A stretch of DNA of 64,000 bases. Source: Vibrio tubiashii ATCC 19109. Lineage in GTDB: Bacteria; Pseudomonadota; Gammaproteobacteria; Enterobacterales; Vibrionaceae. The notes beneath the pieces are model-generated. The model made no database searches, was not told the DNA's origin, and saw nothing but the letters and a program-made list of their open reading frames with translations. The position numbers and the translations under genes were made by a program. Within the stretch, counting starts at the first letter, position 1. Every line of letters begins with the position of its first letter. This document shows positions 6,944 to 15,274 of the stretch, one piece after another. The DNA lies in contig NZ_CP009354.1 in NCBI RefSeq assembly GCF_000772105.1, positions 868,001-932,000 on the forward strand. Direction: 5' to 3'.

Positions 6944-9769
6944 ATGCACAACGGCGTGATGAAGGCGTGGCTCGAGTCTTCACACTTGGCTGGCGCCAAT
7001 GCAACGTATGTAGAGGACCTCTACGAACTGTATCTAAGTGATCCCGATCTGGTAAGTGAGGAGTGGAAACGTGTTTTTGATGGCTTGCCTAAGCCTTCAG
7101 AAGAGGTGGTTGAACAACCCCATTCACGTGTCCGTGACTACTTCCGACGACTCGCTCAAGAAACAAAGCATTACAATGTCCAAGTTAGTGATCCTGATGT
7201 CGACGCTAAACAGGTAAAAGTACTTCAATTAATCAATGCTTACCGCTTTCGTGGTCATGAAGCGGCACAGCTTGACCCTCTAGGCTTATGGCAACGCCCA
7301 CCAGTGGCGGAGCTCGATCCTGCATTCCACAATCTTACCGAAGACGATCTAGAAGAATCTTTCAACGTGGGTTCCTTTGCTATTGGCAAAGACACCATGC
7401 AATTGAAAGACATCCACTCGTCATTGAACAAAATTTACTGTGGCTCTATCGGTGCTGAATACATGCACATGACAGACACTGAGCAAAAACGTTGGATCCA
7501 ACAGCGTTTAGAGTCAGTGGTCGGTCAGCCGTCATTTAGCAAAGAAGAAAAACAAGAATTCCTCGAAGAGCTAACAGCAGCAGAAGGTTTAGAGCGCTAT
7601 CTTGGTGCTAAATTCCCAGGTGCGAAGCGTTTCTCTCTAGAAGGTGGTGATGCCCTAATCCCTATGACGAAAGAGTTAATTCGTCATGCGGGTAAGAGCG
7701 GTATGCGCGAAGTCGTGATTGGTATGGCACACCGTGGTCGTCTGAACATGCTTGTGAACGTACTCGGTAAGAAGCCACAAGATCTTTTTGATGAGTTTGC
7801 TGGTAAACATGACGATACCTGGGGTACAGGTGACGTTAAGTACCACCAAGGCTTCTCAGCAGATTTTGCGACACCGGGTGGTGATGTTCACTTAGCACTT
7901 GCGTTTAACCCGTCTCACCTTGAGATCGTTAACCCTGTAGTTATCGGTTCGGTGCGCGCGCGCCAAGACCGTTTAGGTGATACAGAAGGTAATACCGTTC
8001 TTCCAATCACCATTCACGGTGACTCTGCGATCGCAGGTCAGGGTGTTGTAGCTGAAACATTTAACATGTCTCAGGCACGTGGTTTCCGGGTAGGTGGTAC
8101 TGTTCGCATCGTTGTAAACAACCAAGTTGGCTTTACAACATCTAACCCGACCGACACACGTTCGACTATGTACTGTACCGATATCGCTAAGATGGTTCAG
8201 GCACCAATTTTCCACGTTAATGCTGATGATCCAGAAGCCGTTGCTTTTGTTACTCGTATTGCGCTGGATTACCGAAACGAATTTAAACGTGATGTTGTGA
8301 TTGACTTGGTTTGTTACCGTCGTCATGGTCACAACGAAGCGGATGAGCCAAACGCGACTCAGCCGTTGATGTACCAAAAAATCAAGAAACACCCAACTCC
8401 GCGTAAGCTTTATGCTGACGTGCTGATTGAACGTGGTGATTTTGGTATTGATACAGCGACCCAATATGTCAATGAATACCGTGATGCATTAGATCGCGGT
8501 GAAGTCGTGGTTAAAGAATGGCGCCCGATGGCGTTGCACTCAGTGGACTGGTCTCCATACCTTGGGCACGACTGGGATACGGAATGGAATAGCCAATTCG
8601 ATACTAAGCGTTTATTAGAGCTTGGTCAGCGTCTGTGTACTTACCCTGAAAGTCACAAGCTGCAAAGCCGAGTGAACAAGCTTTACAACGATCGTACAGC
8701 GATGTTAAGCGGTGAAAAAGCGATTGACTGGGGTATGGCTGAAACTTTGGCTTACGCAACTCTGGTTGACGATGGCAAGCGTATTCGTATTTCTGGTCAA
8801 GACTCTGGTCGTGGTACTTTCTTCCACCGCCACTCAGTTTTGCACAACCAAAATGACGCGAGCACTTTTGTTCCGCTAGCAAACATTCACGACAAGCAAG
8901 GCCCATTTGAAGTCTTTGACTCTGTTCTATCTGAAGAAGCAGTACTGGCATTTGAGTACGGTTACGCGACAGCAGAACCAAGTGGCCTAACTATTTGGGA
9001 AGCGCAGTTTGGTGATTTTGCCAACGGTGCTCAAGTAGTGATTGACCAGTTTATTTCATCAGGTGAGCAAAAATGGGCACGTTTATGTGGTCTGACAATG
9101 CTTCTTCCTCATGGTTATGAAGGTCAAGGCCCAGAGCACTCATCAGCTCGCCTAGAGCGTTACCTACAGCTTTGTGCTGAGCAAAACATGCAGGTTGTCG
9201 TGCCTTCTACACCAGCTCAGGTTTACCACATGATTCGTCGCCAGGTTGTAAGACCTATGCGTCGTCCACTCGTGGTGATGTCTCCTAAATCATTGCTGCG
9301 TCACCCGCTATGTACTTCAACAATTGAAGACCTAGCTGAGGGCACATTCCAAGCGGCAATTGGTGAAATTGACAACCTAGAAGCTGCGAAAGTGAAACGC
9401 GTGGTTTTCTGTTCAGGTAAAGTTTACTTCGATCTGCTAGAGCAGCGTCGTAACAATGAACAAGATGATGTGGCGATTGTTCGTATCGAGCAGCTTTATC
9501 CATTCCCTCTTGAGGAAGTAAAAGCCGCTATCGAGCAATACACTAACGTTGAAGATTACGTTTGGTGTCAAGAAGAGCCGCAAAACCAAGGCGCTTGGTA
9601 CTCTAGCCAACACAACTTCCGTGCTGCAATCCCAGCCGGCGCTGATCTGAAATACGCTGGTCGCCCAGCTTCAGCATCACCTGCAGTAGGCTACATGTCA
9701 GTACACTTGAAACAACAAAAAGCGCTAGTTGATGATGCGCTTAACGTGAATACAAAAACTTCGGACTAA
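6944..9769 (+). CDS. sucA: 2-oxoglutarate dehydrogenase E1 component
   Basis: Thiamine-diphosphate-dependent decarboxylase of the 2-oxoglutarate dehydrogenase complex, 941 residues (E. coli 933). The N-terminal E2-binding segment (LYELYLSDPDLVSEEWKRVF) is followed by the core with GMAHRGRLNMLVNVLGK, the ThDP/Mg region starting IHGDSAIAGQG, and RRHGHNEADEP. The C-terminal half carries DSGRGTFFHRH and the EAQFGDFANGAQ segment of the transketolase-like domain. It begins about 90 bp after sdhB behind a short hairpin; the start used matches the conserved MHNGVMKAWLESS N terminus. Confidence 0.97.
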   Translation: MHNGVMKAWLESSHLAGANATYVEDLYELYLSDPDLVSEEWKRVFDGLPKPSEEVVEQPHSRVRDYFRRLAQETKHYNVQVSDPDVDAKQVKVLQLINAYRFRGHEAAQLDPLGLWQRPPVAELDPAFHNLTEDDLEESFNVGSFAIGKDTMQLKDIHSSLNKIYCGSIGAEYMHMTDTEQKRWIQQRLESVVGQPSFSKEEKQEFLEELTAAEGLERYLGAKFPGAKRFSLEGGDALIPMTKELIRHAGKSGMREVVIGMAHRGRLNMLVNVLGKKPQDLFDEFAGKHDDTWGTGDVKYHQGFSADFATPGGDVHLALAFNPSHLEIVNPVVIGSVRARQDRLGDTEGNTVLPITIHGDSAIAGQGVVAETFNMSQARGFRVGGTVRIVVNNQVGFTTSNPTDTRSTMYCTDIAKMVQAPIFHVNADDPEAVAFVTRIALDYRNEFKRDVVIDLVCYRRHGHNEADEPNATQPLMYQKIKKHPTPRKLYADVLIERGDFGIDTATQYVNEYRDALDRGEVVVKEWRPMALHSVDWSPYLGHDWDTEWNSQFDTKRLLELGQRLCTYPESHKLQSRVNKLYNDRTAMLSGEKAIDWGMAETLAYATLVDDGKRIRISGQDSGRGTFFHRHSVLHNQNDASTFVPLANIHDKQGPFEVFDSVLSEEAVLAFEYGYATAEPSGLTIWEAQFGDFANGAQVVIDQFISSGEQKWARLCGLTMLLPHGYEGQGPEHSSARLERYLQLCAEQNMQVVVPSTPAQVYHMIRRQVVRPMRRPLVVMSPKSLLRHPLCTSTIEDLAEGTFQAAIGEIDNLEAAKVKRVVFCSGKVYFDLLEQRRNNEQDDVAIVRIEQLYPFPLEEVKAAIEQYTNVEDYVWCQEEPQNQGAWYSSQHNFRAAIPAGADLKYAGRPASASPAVGYMSVHLKQQKALVDDALNVNTKTSD

Positions 9770-9797
9770 GAACTAGAAGTTAAAGGAAGAAACAGAT

Positions 9798-11006
9798 ATG
9801 ACAATTGAAATTCTGGTTCCAGATTTACCTGAATCGGTTGCTGACGCAACAGTCGCAACATGGCACAAACAACCTGGTGACGCAGTAGAGCGTGACGAGG
9901 TTCTAGTAGATATCGAAACGGATAAAGTGGTTCTTGAAGTACCTGCTCCAGAAGCGGGTGTTCTAGAAGCTATCATTGAAGAAGAAGGTGCAACAGTACT
10001 TTCAAAGCAGCTAATCGCTAAGCTTAAGCCGGGTGCTGTTGCAGGTGAGCCGACTAAGGACACGACGGAAGAGTCTGAAGCCTCTCCTGATAAGCGTCAT
10101 AAAGCGTCGCTAACAGAAGAAAGCAACGATGCACTAAGTCCAGCCGTTCGTCGCCTACTGGGTGAGCACGGTCTAGAAGCGAGCCAAGTGAAAGGCACTG
10201 GTGTTGGCGGTCGTATCACACGTGAAGATATCGAAGCGCACCTTGCTAAGGCGAAAGAAGCGCCTAAAGCAGATGCTCCGGCGGCAGTCGAAGCACCAGC
10301 TACAGCGCGTAGCCAAAAGCGTGTTCCAATGACTCGTCTACGTAAAACAGTTGCAAATCGTCTTCTTGAAGCGAAGAACAACACTGCAATGTTGACTACG
10401 TTTAACGAAGTGAACATGAAGCCAATCATGGATCTTCGTAAGCAGTACAAAGACCAGTTCGAAGAGCGTCACGGTATTCGTCTAGGCTTTATGTCTTTCT
10501 ACGTGAAAGCGGTAACGGAAGCTCTTAAACGTTACCCAGAAGTCAACGCGTCTATCGACGGTGATGACATCGTTTACCACAACTACTTTGACATCAGCAT
10601 GGCGGTATCTACGCCACGAGGTCTAGTGACTCCAGTACTAAAAGACTGTGACACATTAGGATTCGCTGATGTTGAAAAAGGCATCAAAGAGCTAGCAATC
10701 AAAGGCCGTGACGGCAAGCTAACGGTTGATGAGCTAATGGGTGGTAACTTCACTATCACTAACGGTGGCGTATTCGGTTCTCTAATGTCTACGCCTATCA
10801 TCAACCCACCACAATCGGCAATTCTTGGTATGCACAAGATCCAAGAGCGTCCAATGGCGGTGGATGGCAAGGTTGAAATCCTGCCTATGATGTACCTAGC
10901 GCTCTCTTACGATCACCGTCTAATCGATGGTCGTGAGTCTGTGGGCTTCCTAGTAACGATTAAAGAGCTACTAGAAGATCCAGCACGTCTGCTATTAGAC
11001 GTTTAA
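9798..11006 (+). CDS. sucB: Dihydrolipoyllysine-residue succinyltransferase (E2 of 2-oxoglutarate dehydrogenase)
   Basis: Core acyltransferase that transfers succinyl to CoA. It has 402 residues with the usual three parts: one lipoyl domain with the modified Lys43 in [10 protein letters not shown], an E1/E3-binding domain ([13 protein letters not shown] to [12 protein letters not shown]), linked by alanine/proline-rich segments, and the catalytic domain ending SYDHRLIDG with active-site His373. It lies 28 bp after sucA. No E3 (lpd) gene is present nearby, as expected where E3 is encoded with the pyruvate dehydrogenase genes. Confidence 0.97.
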   Translation: MTIEILVPDLPESVADATVATWHKQPGDAVERDEVLVDIETDKVVLEVPAPEAGVLEAIIEEEGATVLSKQLIAKLKPGAVAGEPTKDTTEESEASPDKRHKASLTEESNDALSPAVRRLLGEHGLEASQVKGTGVGGRITREDIEAHLAKAKEAPKADAPAAVEAPATARSQKRVPMTRLRKTVANRLLEAKNNTAMLTTFNEVNMKPIMDLRKQYKDQFEERHGIRLGFMSFYVKAVTEALKRYPEVNASIDGDDIVYHNYFDISMAVSTPRGLVTPVLKDCDTLGFADVEKGIKELAIKGRDGKLTVDELMGGNFTITNGGVFGSLMSTPIINPPQSAILGMHKIQERPMAVDGKVEILPMMYLALSYDHRLIDGRESVGFLVTIKELLEDPARLLLDV

Positions 11007-11015
11007 TATCGCTAA

Positions 11016-11087
11016 AACGTCTAGCGGCCGTTGGTGGCTAGACGTTCGATAGTTTTCAAGGCTAGACTGGCTCAACTGTCTGGCCTT
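11016..11087 (+). other. Two tandem hairpins between sucB and sucC
   Basis: Hairpin 1 pairs AACGTCTAGC (11016-11025) with GCTAGACGTT (11037-11046). Hairpin 2 pairs AAGGCTAGAC (11058-11067) with GTCTGGCCTT (11078-11087) with one G-T pair. Neither has a following T-run, so they look like mRNA-stability or processing elements separating sucAB from sucCD rather than terminators. Confidence 0.5.
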
Positions 11088-11213
11088 CAATTGAATCTTA
11101 TCTACCTGCACAGCGAAATAAGATTGATTTGAGAAGACCCTACAGACGTCCGCTGACATGGCGGCGTTATGGAAATAATAATCCCTACAAGGGAAAATAA
11201 ACGGAATATCAAA

Positions 11214-12380
11214 ATGAATTTGCATGAATACCAAGCCAAACAGCTGTTTGCAGAATTCGGTTTGCCTGTACCGGAAGGTTACGCGTGTGATACACCACAA
11301 GAAGCTTTTGAAGCTGCTGGTCGTATCTCAACAGAGAAGAAAGTCGTTAAATGTCAGGTTCACGCAGGTGGACGTGGTAAAGCGGGTGGCGTTGAGCTGC
11401 ACGATACTAAAGATGGCGTTAAAGAGTTTGCACAAAAGTGGCTAGGTAAAAACCTAGTGACTTACCAAACAGATGCAAATGGTCAGCCTGTAACTAAAAT
11501 CCTAGTTGAAGAAGCATCTAACATTGCTAACGAGCTTTACCTAGGTGCGGTTGTAGACCGTGCAACGCGTAAAGTTGTATTCATGGCATCGACTGAAGGT
11601 GGTGTTGAAATCGAGAAAGTTGCTGAAGAGACTCCAGAGTTGATTCACAAAGCAGCGATCGATCCACTAGTCGGCCCTCAAGCTTATCAAGGCCGTGAGC
11701 TAGCATTCAAGCTAGGTCTTGAAGGTGATCAAATCAAACAGTTTGTTAAGATCTTTATGGGTCTTGGCAACATGTTCTCTCAGTACGATTTAGCTCTACT
11801 AGAGATTAACCCTCTTGTTATTACTGGCGAAGGCAACCTGCTATGTCTAGACGGTAAGATCAACATCGATTCTAACGCTATGTACCGTCAGCCTAAGCTG
11901 CGTGAAATGCACGATCCTTCACAAGAAGACGAGCGTGAAGCACATGCAGCTCAGTGGGAACTGAACTACGTAGCACTAGACGGTAACGTTGGCTGTATGG
12001 TTAACGGTGCTGGTCTAGCAATGGGTACGATGGATATCGTAAACCTACACGGTGGCAAGCCAGCTAACTTCCTAGATGTAGGTGGCGGCGCAACGAAAGA
12101 GCGTGTAGCAGAAGCATTCAAGATCATCCTATCTGATGACAATGTAAAAGCAGTACTAGTTAACATCTTCGGTGGTATCGTTCGCTGTGACATGATCGCT
12201 GAAGGTATTATCGGTGCGGTTAAAGAGGTAGGCGTAAGCGTACCAGTAGTTGTTCGTCTAGAAGGTACTAACGCAGACCTAGGTCGCGAAGTTCTTGCTA
12301 ATTCTGATGTTGATATCATTGCAGCTGAGTCGCTAACTGACGCAGCTCAGAAAGTTGTTGCTGCTGCGGAGGGCAAATAA
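11214..12380 (+). CDS. sucC: Succinyl-CoA ligase (ADP-forming) beta subunit
   Basis: Nucleotide- and succinate-binding subunit of succinyl-CoA synthetase, which makes ATP from succinyl-CoA. The start [12 protein letters not shown] gives 388 residues, exactly the E. coli length; an upstream in-frame ATG at 11169 is rejected because the chosen ATG has an ACGGA ribosome site 8 bases before it. The N-terminal ATP-grasp fold ([16 protein letters not shown]) and the [12 protein letters not shown] and [10 protein letters not shown] motifs are visible. Its stop overlaps the sucD start as TAATG. Confidence 0.97.
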   Translation: MNLHEYQAKQLFAEFGLPVPEGYACDTPQEAFEAAGRISTEKKVVKCQVHAGGRGKAGGVELHDTKDGVKEFAQKWLGKNLVTYQTDANGQPVTKILVEEASNIANELYLGAVVDRATRKVVFMASTEGGVEIEKVAEETPELIHKAAIDPLVGPQAYQGRELAFKLGLEGDQIKQFVKIFMGLGNMFSQYDLALLEINPLVITGEGNLLCLDGKINIDSNAMYRQPKLREMHDPSQEDEREAHAAQWELNYVALDGNVGCMVNGAGLAMGTMDIVNLHGGKPANFLDVGGGATKERVAEAFKIILSDDNVKAVLVNIFGGIVRCDMIAEGIIGAVKEVGVSVPVVVRLEGTNADLGREVLANSDVDIIAAESLTDAAQKVVAAAEGK

Positions 12381-13252
12381 TGTCTGTACTAATTAATAAA
12401 GACACGAAAGTAATCTGTCAGGGTTTCACAGGTGGTCAAGGTACTTTCCACTCTGAGCAAGCTATCGCATACGGTACGCAGATGGTCGGTGGTGTTTCTC
12501 CAGGTAAAGGCGGTCAAACTCACCTTGGTCTACCTGTATTCAACACAGTACGTGATGCAGTAGAAGCAACTGGCGCGACAGCAACAGTAATCTACGTTCC
12601 TGCTCCTTTCTGTAAAGACGCTATTCTAGAAGCGATTGACGCGGGTATTGAGCTGATCGTAACAATCACTGAAGGTATCCCAACAACGGATATGATCGAC
12701 GTGAAAGTGAAGCTAGAAGAAACTGGCGTTCGTATGATCGGTCCTAACTGTCCAGGTCTTATCACTCCAGACGAGTGTAAAATTGGTATCATGCCTGGTC
12801 ACATCCACAAGAAGGGTAAAGTTGGTATCGTTTCTCGTTCTGGTACACTTACGTACGAAGCGGTTAAGCAGACAACAGACGAAGGCTTTGGTCAGTCTAC
12901 TTGTGTTGGTATCGGTGGTGACCCAATTCCAGGTTCAAACTTCATTGATATCCTAAAACTGTTCCAAGAAGATCCAGAAACAGAAGCAATCGTAATGATT
13001 GGTGAGATCGGTGGTACAGCTGAAGAAGAAGCAGCAGCATTCATCAAAGAGAACGTGACTAAGCCAGTAGTTTCTTACATCGCTGGTGTAACGGCTCCTC
13101 CTGGTAAGCGTATGGGTCACGCTGGTGCAATCATCTCTGGTGGTAAAGGTACTGCGGAAGACAAGTTTGCTGCACTAGAAGCAGCAGGCGTTAAGACGGT
13201 TAAGTCTCTTGCAGACATCGGTAAAGGTCTACGCGAGATCACGGGTTGGTAA
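12380..13252 (+). CDS. sucD: Succinyl-CoA ligase (ADP-forming) alpha subunit
   Basis: CoA-binding and phosphohistidine-carrying subunit, 290 residues. The CoA-binding fold is at the N terminus ([19 protein letters not shown]); [13 protein letters not shown] marks the second domain, and His247 in [10 protein letters not shown] is the transient phosphorylation site. It is the last gene of the nine-kilobase sdh-suc operon and is followed by a strong terminator 20 bp downstream. Confidence 0.97.
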   Translation: MSVLINKDTKVICQGFTGGQGTFHSEQAIAYGTQMVGGVSPGKGGQTHLGLPVFNTVRDAVEATGATATVIYVPAPFCKDAILEAIDAGIELIVTITEGIPTTDMIDVKVKLEETGVRMIGPNCPGLITPDECKIGIMPGHIHKKGKVGIVSRSGTLTYEAVKQTTDEGFGQSTCVGIGGDPIPGSNFIDILKLFQEDPETEAIVMIGEIGGTAEEEAAAFIKENVTKPVVSYIAGVTAPPGKRMGHAGAIISGGKGTAEDKFAALEAAGVKTVKSLADIGKGLREITGW

Positions 13253-13272
13253 TTTAGCCAATTGTTATAAAG

Positions 13273-13302
13273 AAGGCTTGGCATTCGCCAAGCCTTTTGT
13301 TT
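13273..13302 (+). terminator. Rho-independent terminator of sdhCDAB-sucABCD
   Basis: AAGGCTTGGC (13273-13282) pairs with GCCAAGCCTT (13287-13296) around the loop ATTC, followed by TTGTTTTTG. A complete, strong terminator for the operon. Confidence 0.9.
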
Positions 13303-13306
13303 TTGT

Positions 13307-13429
13307 GCTCTCCAGCTCTCCAGCTCTCCAGCTCTCCAGCTCTCCAGCTCTCCAGCTCTCCAGCTCTCCAGCTCTCCAGCTCTCCAGCTCTCCAGCTCTC
13401 CAGCTCTCCAGCTCTCCAGCTCTCCAGCT
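13307..13429. repeat. Perfect 8-bp tandem repeat, about 15 copies
   Basis: The unit GCTCTCCA is repeated without a single mismatch for about 123 bp, from just after the sucD terminator to the last few bases before the stop codon of the small minus-strand gene at 13432. Being non-coding on that strand, copy-number change would alter the 3' flank rather than the protein. Perfect identity of all units suggests recent expansion by slippage. The plus-strand translation (repeated SSPALQL) is not considered a gene. Confidence 0.97.
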
Positions 13430-13431
13430 TT

Positions 13432-13719
13432 TTATCCCGCTAACTTCTTCTCAATCGCAACCAGCCTTGCGGTTAGATCAGCAACCTCTTGCTCCAATTG
13501 CTTTATACGATCCTGAACGCTTGATTCAGTTTTCGCTGCGACTTCGACTTTTGGTACACGGTTAGAGCTCTTCCAGCTTTTTATGGTAGTGATTAAAGCA
13601 GGCATCGGGACAGAGGTACTCAAACGCGCTTTGACCAGGGCTACAGTCGGCTCCTTTCCTTCTGCGTGTAAGTGTTCAAGGATATCTTTTAGCTCTTGGC
13701 TAACATCTTGAGTAAGCAT
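13432..13719 (-). CDS. Small predicted DNA-binding protein with C-terminal coiled coil
   Basis: A 95-residue hydrophilic protein I do not recognise by name. Residues about 5-55 (LKDILEHLHAEGKEPTVAL through MPALITTIKSWK) look like a helix-turn-helix of the type in the N terminus of KfrA-like proteins. Residues about 65-93 form a heptad-patterned coiled coil (DRIKQLEQEVADLTARLVAI), implying dimerisation. A ribosome site GGAGG precedes the ATG. Its stop codon lies directly against the tandem repeat. Its upstream region faces the csrB promoter, so the two are divergent. Function unknown. Confidence 0.7.
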   Translation of the reverse strand: MLTQDVSQELKDILEHLHAEGKEPTVALVKARLSTSVPMPALITTIKSWKSSNRVPKVEVAAKTESSVQDRIKQLEQEVADLTARLVAIEKKLAG

Positions 13720-13796
13720 AAAACCTCCATTGTGTTGTGATCACCAATAATACTGAGCTTAGCAATAATTGACTAATGGAAAATTAAGAAATGGTG

Positions 13797-13814
13797 TGTG
13801 CGAGATTTCTCACA
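13797..13814. promoter_or_regulatory. UvrY/VarA (GacA)-type box upstream of csrB
   Basis: TGTGCGAGATTTCTCACA is an almost perfect 18-bp palindrome matching the GacA/UvrY consensus TGTAAGAGATCTCTTACA at most positions. It lies roughly 130 bp upstream of the apparent start of the CsrB-type RNA, a typical distance for activation of csrB genes by this response regulator (VarA in Vibrio). Confidence 0.65.
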
Positions 13815-13934
13815 AGTGATGTAAGACAAAGTGCGTTTTAAACACCGTAATAGTCTCTGCCAATCTTTTAACTTACTGATTTGTTTGGGATTGTTATTTT
13901 GTTTCTAACTTGTTTCAATAATAATTTGCGTTCA

Positions 13935-14371
13935 TCGCATTGTCTTAGAGGCGAATTGGAGTAAATTAGAAGGTGTCGGAAGGATGCTGACACGGAACAG
14001 GAAATACCAAGGATTGGGAATCTTCAGGATGAAGATTGGTTGACGAGGAACGTTGATCAAGCATGGAGCGAAAGGACATTGTAAGGATACGTTCGCTAAC
14101 AGGATGTTAGTGGCAAGGATGGCAATGGACACCTCTAGGATGAGGCTAGGACAGTATCAGGATGATACAAAGGACACCGCTCAAGGAACAAGTGATGTGG
14201 AGCTGACGAGGATTGTTAGCTATCAGGACGATTAGGACACCGCTAGGAAGGCGAAGGCAGGATTTTACTGAAGGATTCAGTAACTATTAAGGAAGATGCA
14301 TGGAGCACCTTTTGTAGCCGGATTGCTGCGAGTAAGACTATAGCCCCGATACTAACGTATCGGGGCTTTTC
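13935..14371 (+). ncRNA. csrB: CsrB-family regulatory RNA (CsrA sponge)
   Basis: About 21 AGGA motifs occur in 13975-14320, many in hairpin loops: ATCTTC-AGGAT-GAAGAT, CTAAC-AGGAT-GTTAG, GTATC-AGGAT-GATAC and CCTCT-AGGAT-GAGG are directly readable. This is the hallmark of CsrB/CsrC RNAs, which bind many CsrA dimers and relieve CsrA-controlled translation. The RNA ends at a perfect terminator (14342-14367 plus T-run). The 5' end is approximate; a weak sigma-70-like promoter (TTGTTT, 17 bp, TAATTT) lies around 13900-13926. Vibrios usually carry three or four such RNAs; which paralogue this is cannot be told. Short reading frames within it are not genes. Confidence 0.9.
14342..14370 (+). terminator. 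Terminator of the CsrB-type RNA
   Basis: AGCCCCGATAC (14342-14352) pairs perfectly with GTATCGGGGCT (14357-14367), loop TAAC, followed by TTTTC. Confidence 0.92.
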
Positions 14372-14506
14372 TTAGATCTCACCTTTATAAAAAACTCTAA
14401 CAACAACGTTCAAAAAACTACCTAGATCAATAAAGGTATTTAAAAGTTGGTTTAACTTTTCGGCTTTGTTTTACAAGACAATTTTGGCTGCTAACAAGGA
14501 TGTGTC

Positions 14507-15025
14507 ATGACTATAGTGACTCGCCGTGCGTTATTGGTTCCCTATAACGACTCATTACAATCTGAATTTTTGATGCTCAATTGCTGTGCCATCAATCGCG
14601 CTCAGATGAACGGTGCCCATACGGTGTCGTCTGCAAAGAAACTATTTGAAAAAGTCCTGAATGACCGAAACATCTATGCTATGGCAGTGTTAGATAGCCA
14701 TACTCGCGACTTTATCGGCCATGTTTTTATCTCAGACCTAGATAGCCAGCCAGAGCTCGGATACATTTTCGATAAAGACTATTGGGGCAGAGGTATTGCA
14801 AGTGAAGTGTTGCAAGCGTTTTTCCCTAAAGCAGTCAGAGATTTAAATCTAGATAGGGTTCTAGCGACAGCCAATGTAGGTCACGAACCGTCGGTACGCA
14901 TTCTGCAAAAGCTAGGTTTCAAGCTAAATGCACACAAGAAAGATACATTTGGCCCGTATGATGAGTATCTGTTTACATCCGATGTGGTGGAAGCTCAACC
15001 TTTGCTAGTCGGAAACCTTGCATAA
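14507..15025 (+). CDS. GNAT family N-acetyltransferase (RimJ/RimL-like)
   Basis: A 172-residue soluble protein with the acetyl-CoA-binding pattern of the GNAT fold: the PELGYIFDKDYWGRGIASEVL segment (about residues 83-103) contains motif A with the GRGIA pyrophosphate loop, and NVGHEPSVRILQKLGF (about 125-140) is motif B. The domain type resembles RimJ/RimL acetyltransferases that modify protein N termini or small amines; the substrate is unknown. An AAGGA ribosome site lies upstream of the ATG. Its 3' end overlaps the convergent DUF3301 gene by 53 bp. Confidence 0.88.
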   Translation: MTIVTRRALLVPYNDSLQSEFLMLNCCAINRAQMNGAHTVSSAKKLFEKVLNDRNIYAMAVLDSHTRDFIGHVFISDLDSQPELGYIFDKDYWGRGIASEVLQAFFPKAVRDLNLDRVLATANVGHEPSVRILQKLGFKLNAHKKDTFGPYDEYLFTSDVVEAQPLLVGNLA

Positions 15026-15272
15026 AGATTTGGCCTTGATAGCAGTCATCGCCAAGCGAAGAAAATTCAAATTGATAAACAGAATGCCAACGCCAGACAC
15101 CGTCTGGCGTTTTTAGTTTATGACCTTTAAGCGCAACGCTCAGTAGCTGTAAGTCGAGCTCTTTGCATTTACGAGCCGCAATGGTTTTAGCGAGTTCTGC
15201 TTGGCGGCGTTGTTGCCAAAACACTAGACAGATAATTGCGAGTCCGAGTATGGCAAAAAGGTCATGAATCAT
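14973..15272 (-). CDS. DUF3301 family membrane-anchored protein
   Basis: A 99-residue protein with one N-terminal transmembrane helix (about residues 4-20, LFAILGLAIICLVFWQQRR) and a basic, arginine-rich segment after it, so probably a small inner-membrane protein with a cytoplasmic tail. The DGVWRWHSVYQFEFSS segment is typical of DUF3301. It lies 2 bp after the DUF3549 gene and is likely co-transcribed. Function unknown. The last 18 codons overlap the oppositely oriented acetyltransferase gene. Confidence 0.82.
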   Translation of the reverse strand: MIHDLFAILGLAIICLVFWQQRRQAELAKTIAARKCKELDLQLLSVALKGHKLKTPDGVWRWHSVYQFEFSSLGDDCYQGQIFMQGFRLAKVELPPHRM

Positions 15273-15274
15273 AG

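Noticed and set aside
8604..8981. Antisense reading frames inside sucA, gltA, sucC and other core genes
   Set aside because: They are shadows caused by the codon bias of strongly expressed genes; none has a ribosome site or a recognisable domain.
13307..13429. Possible CRISPR-like array
   Set aside because: The 8-bp units are directly adjacent with no spacers, and no cas genes are present.
13209..13565. Plus-strand reading frame with repeated SSPALQL
   Set aside because: It is only the translation of the 8-bp tandem repeat, starts inside sucD in another frame, crosses the sucD terminator and runs antisense through the small coiled-coil gene.
13932..14235. Two short reading frames (66 and 60 codons) on opposite strands
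   Set aside because: Both fall inside the CsrB-type RNA, have no ribosome site and no recognisable protein similarity.
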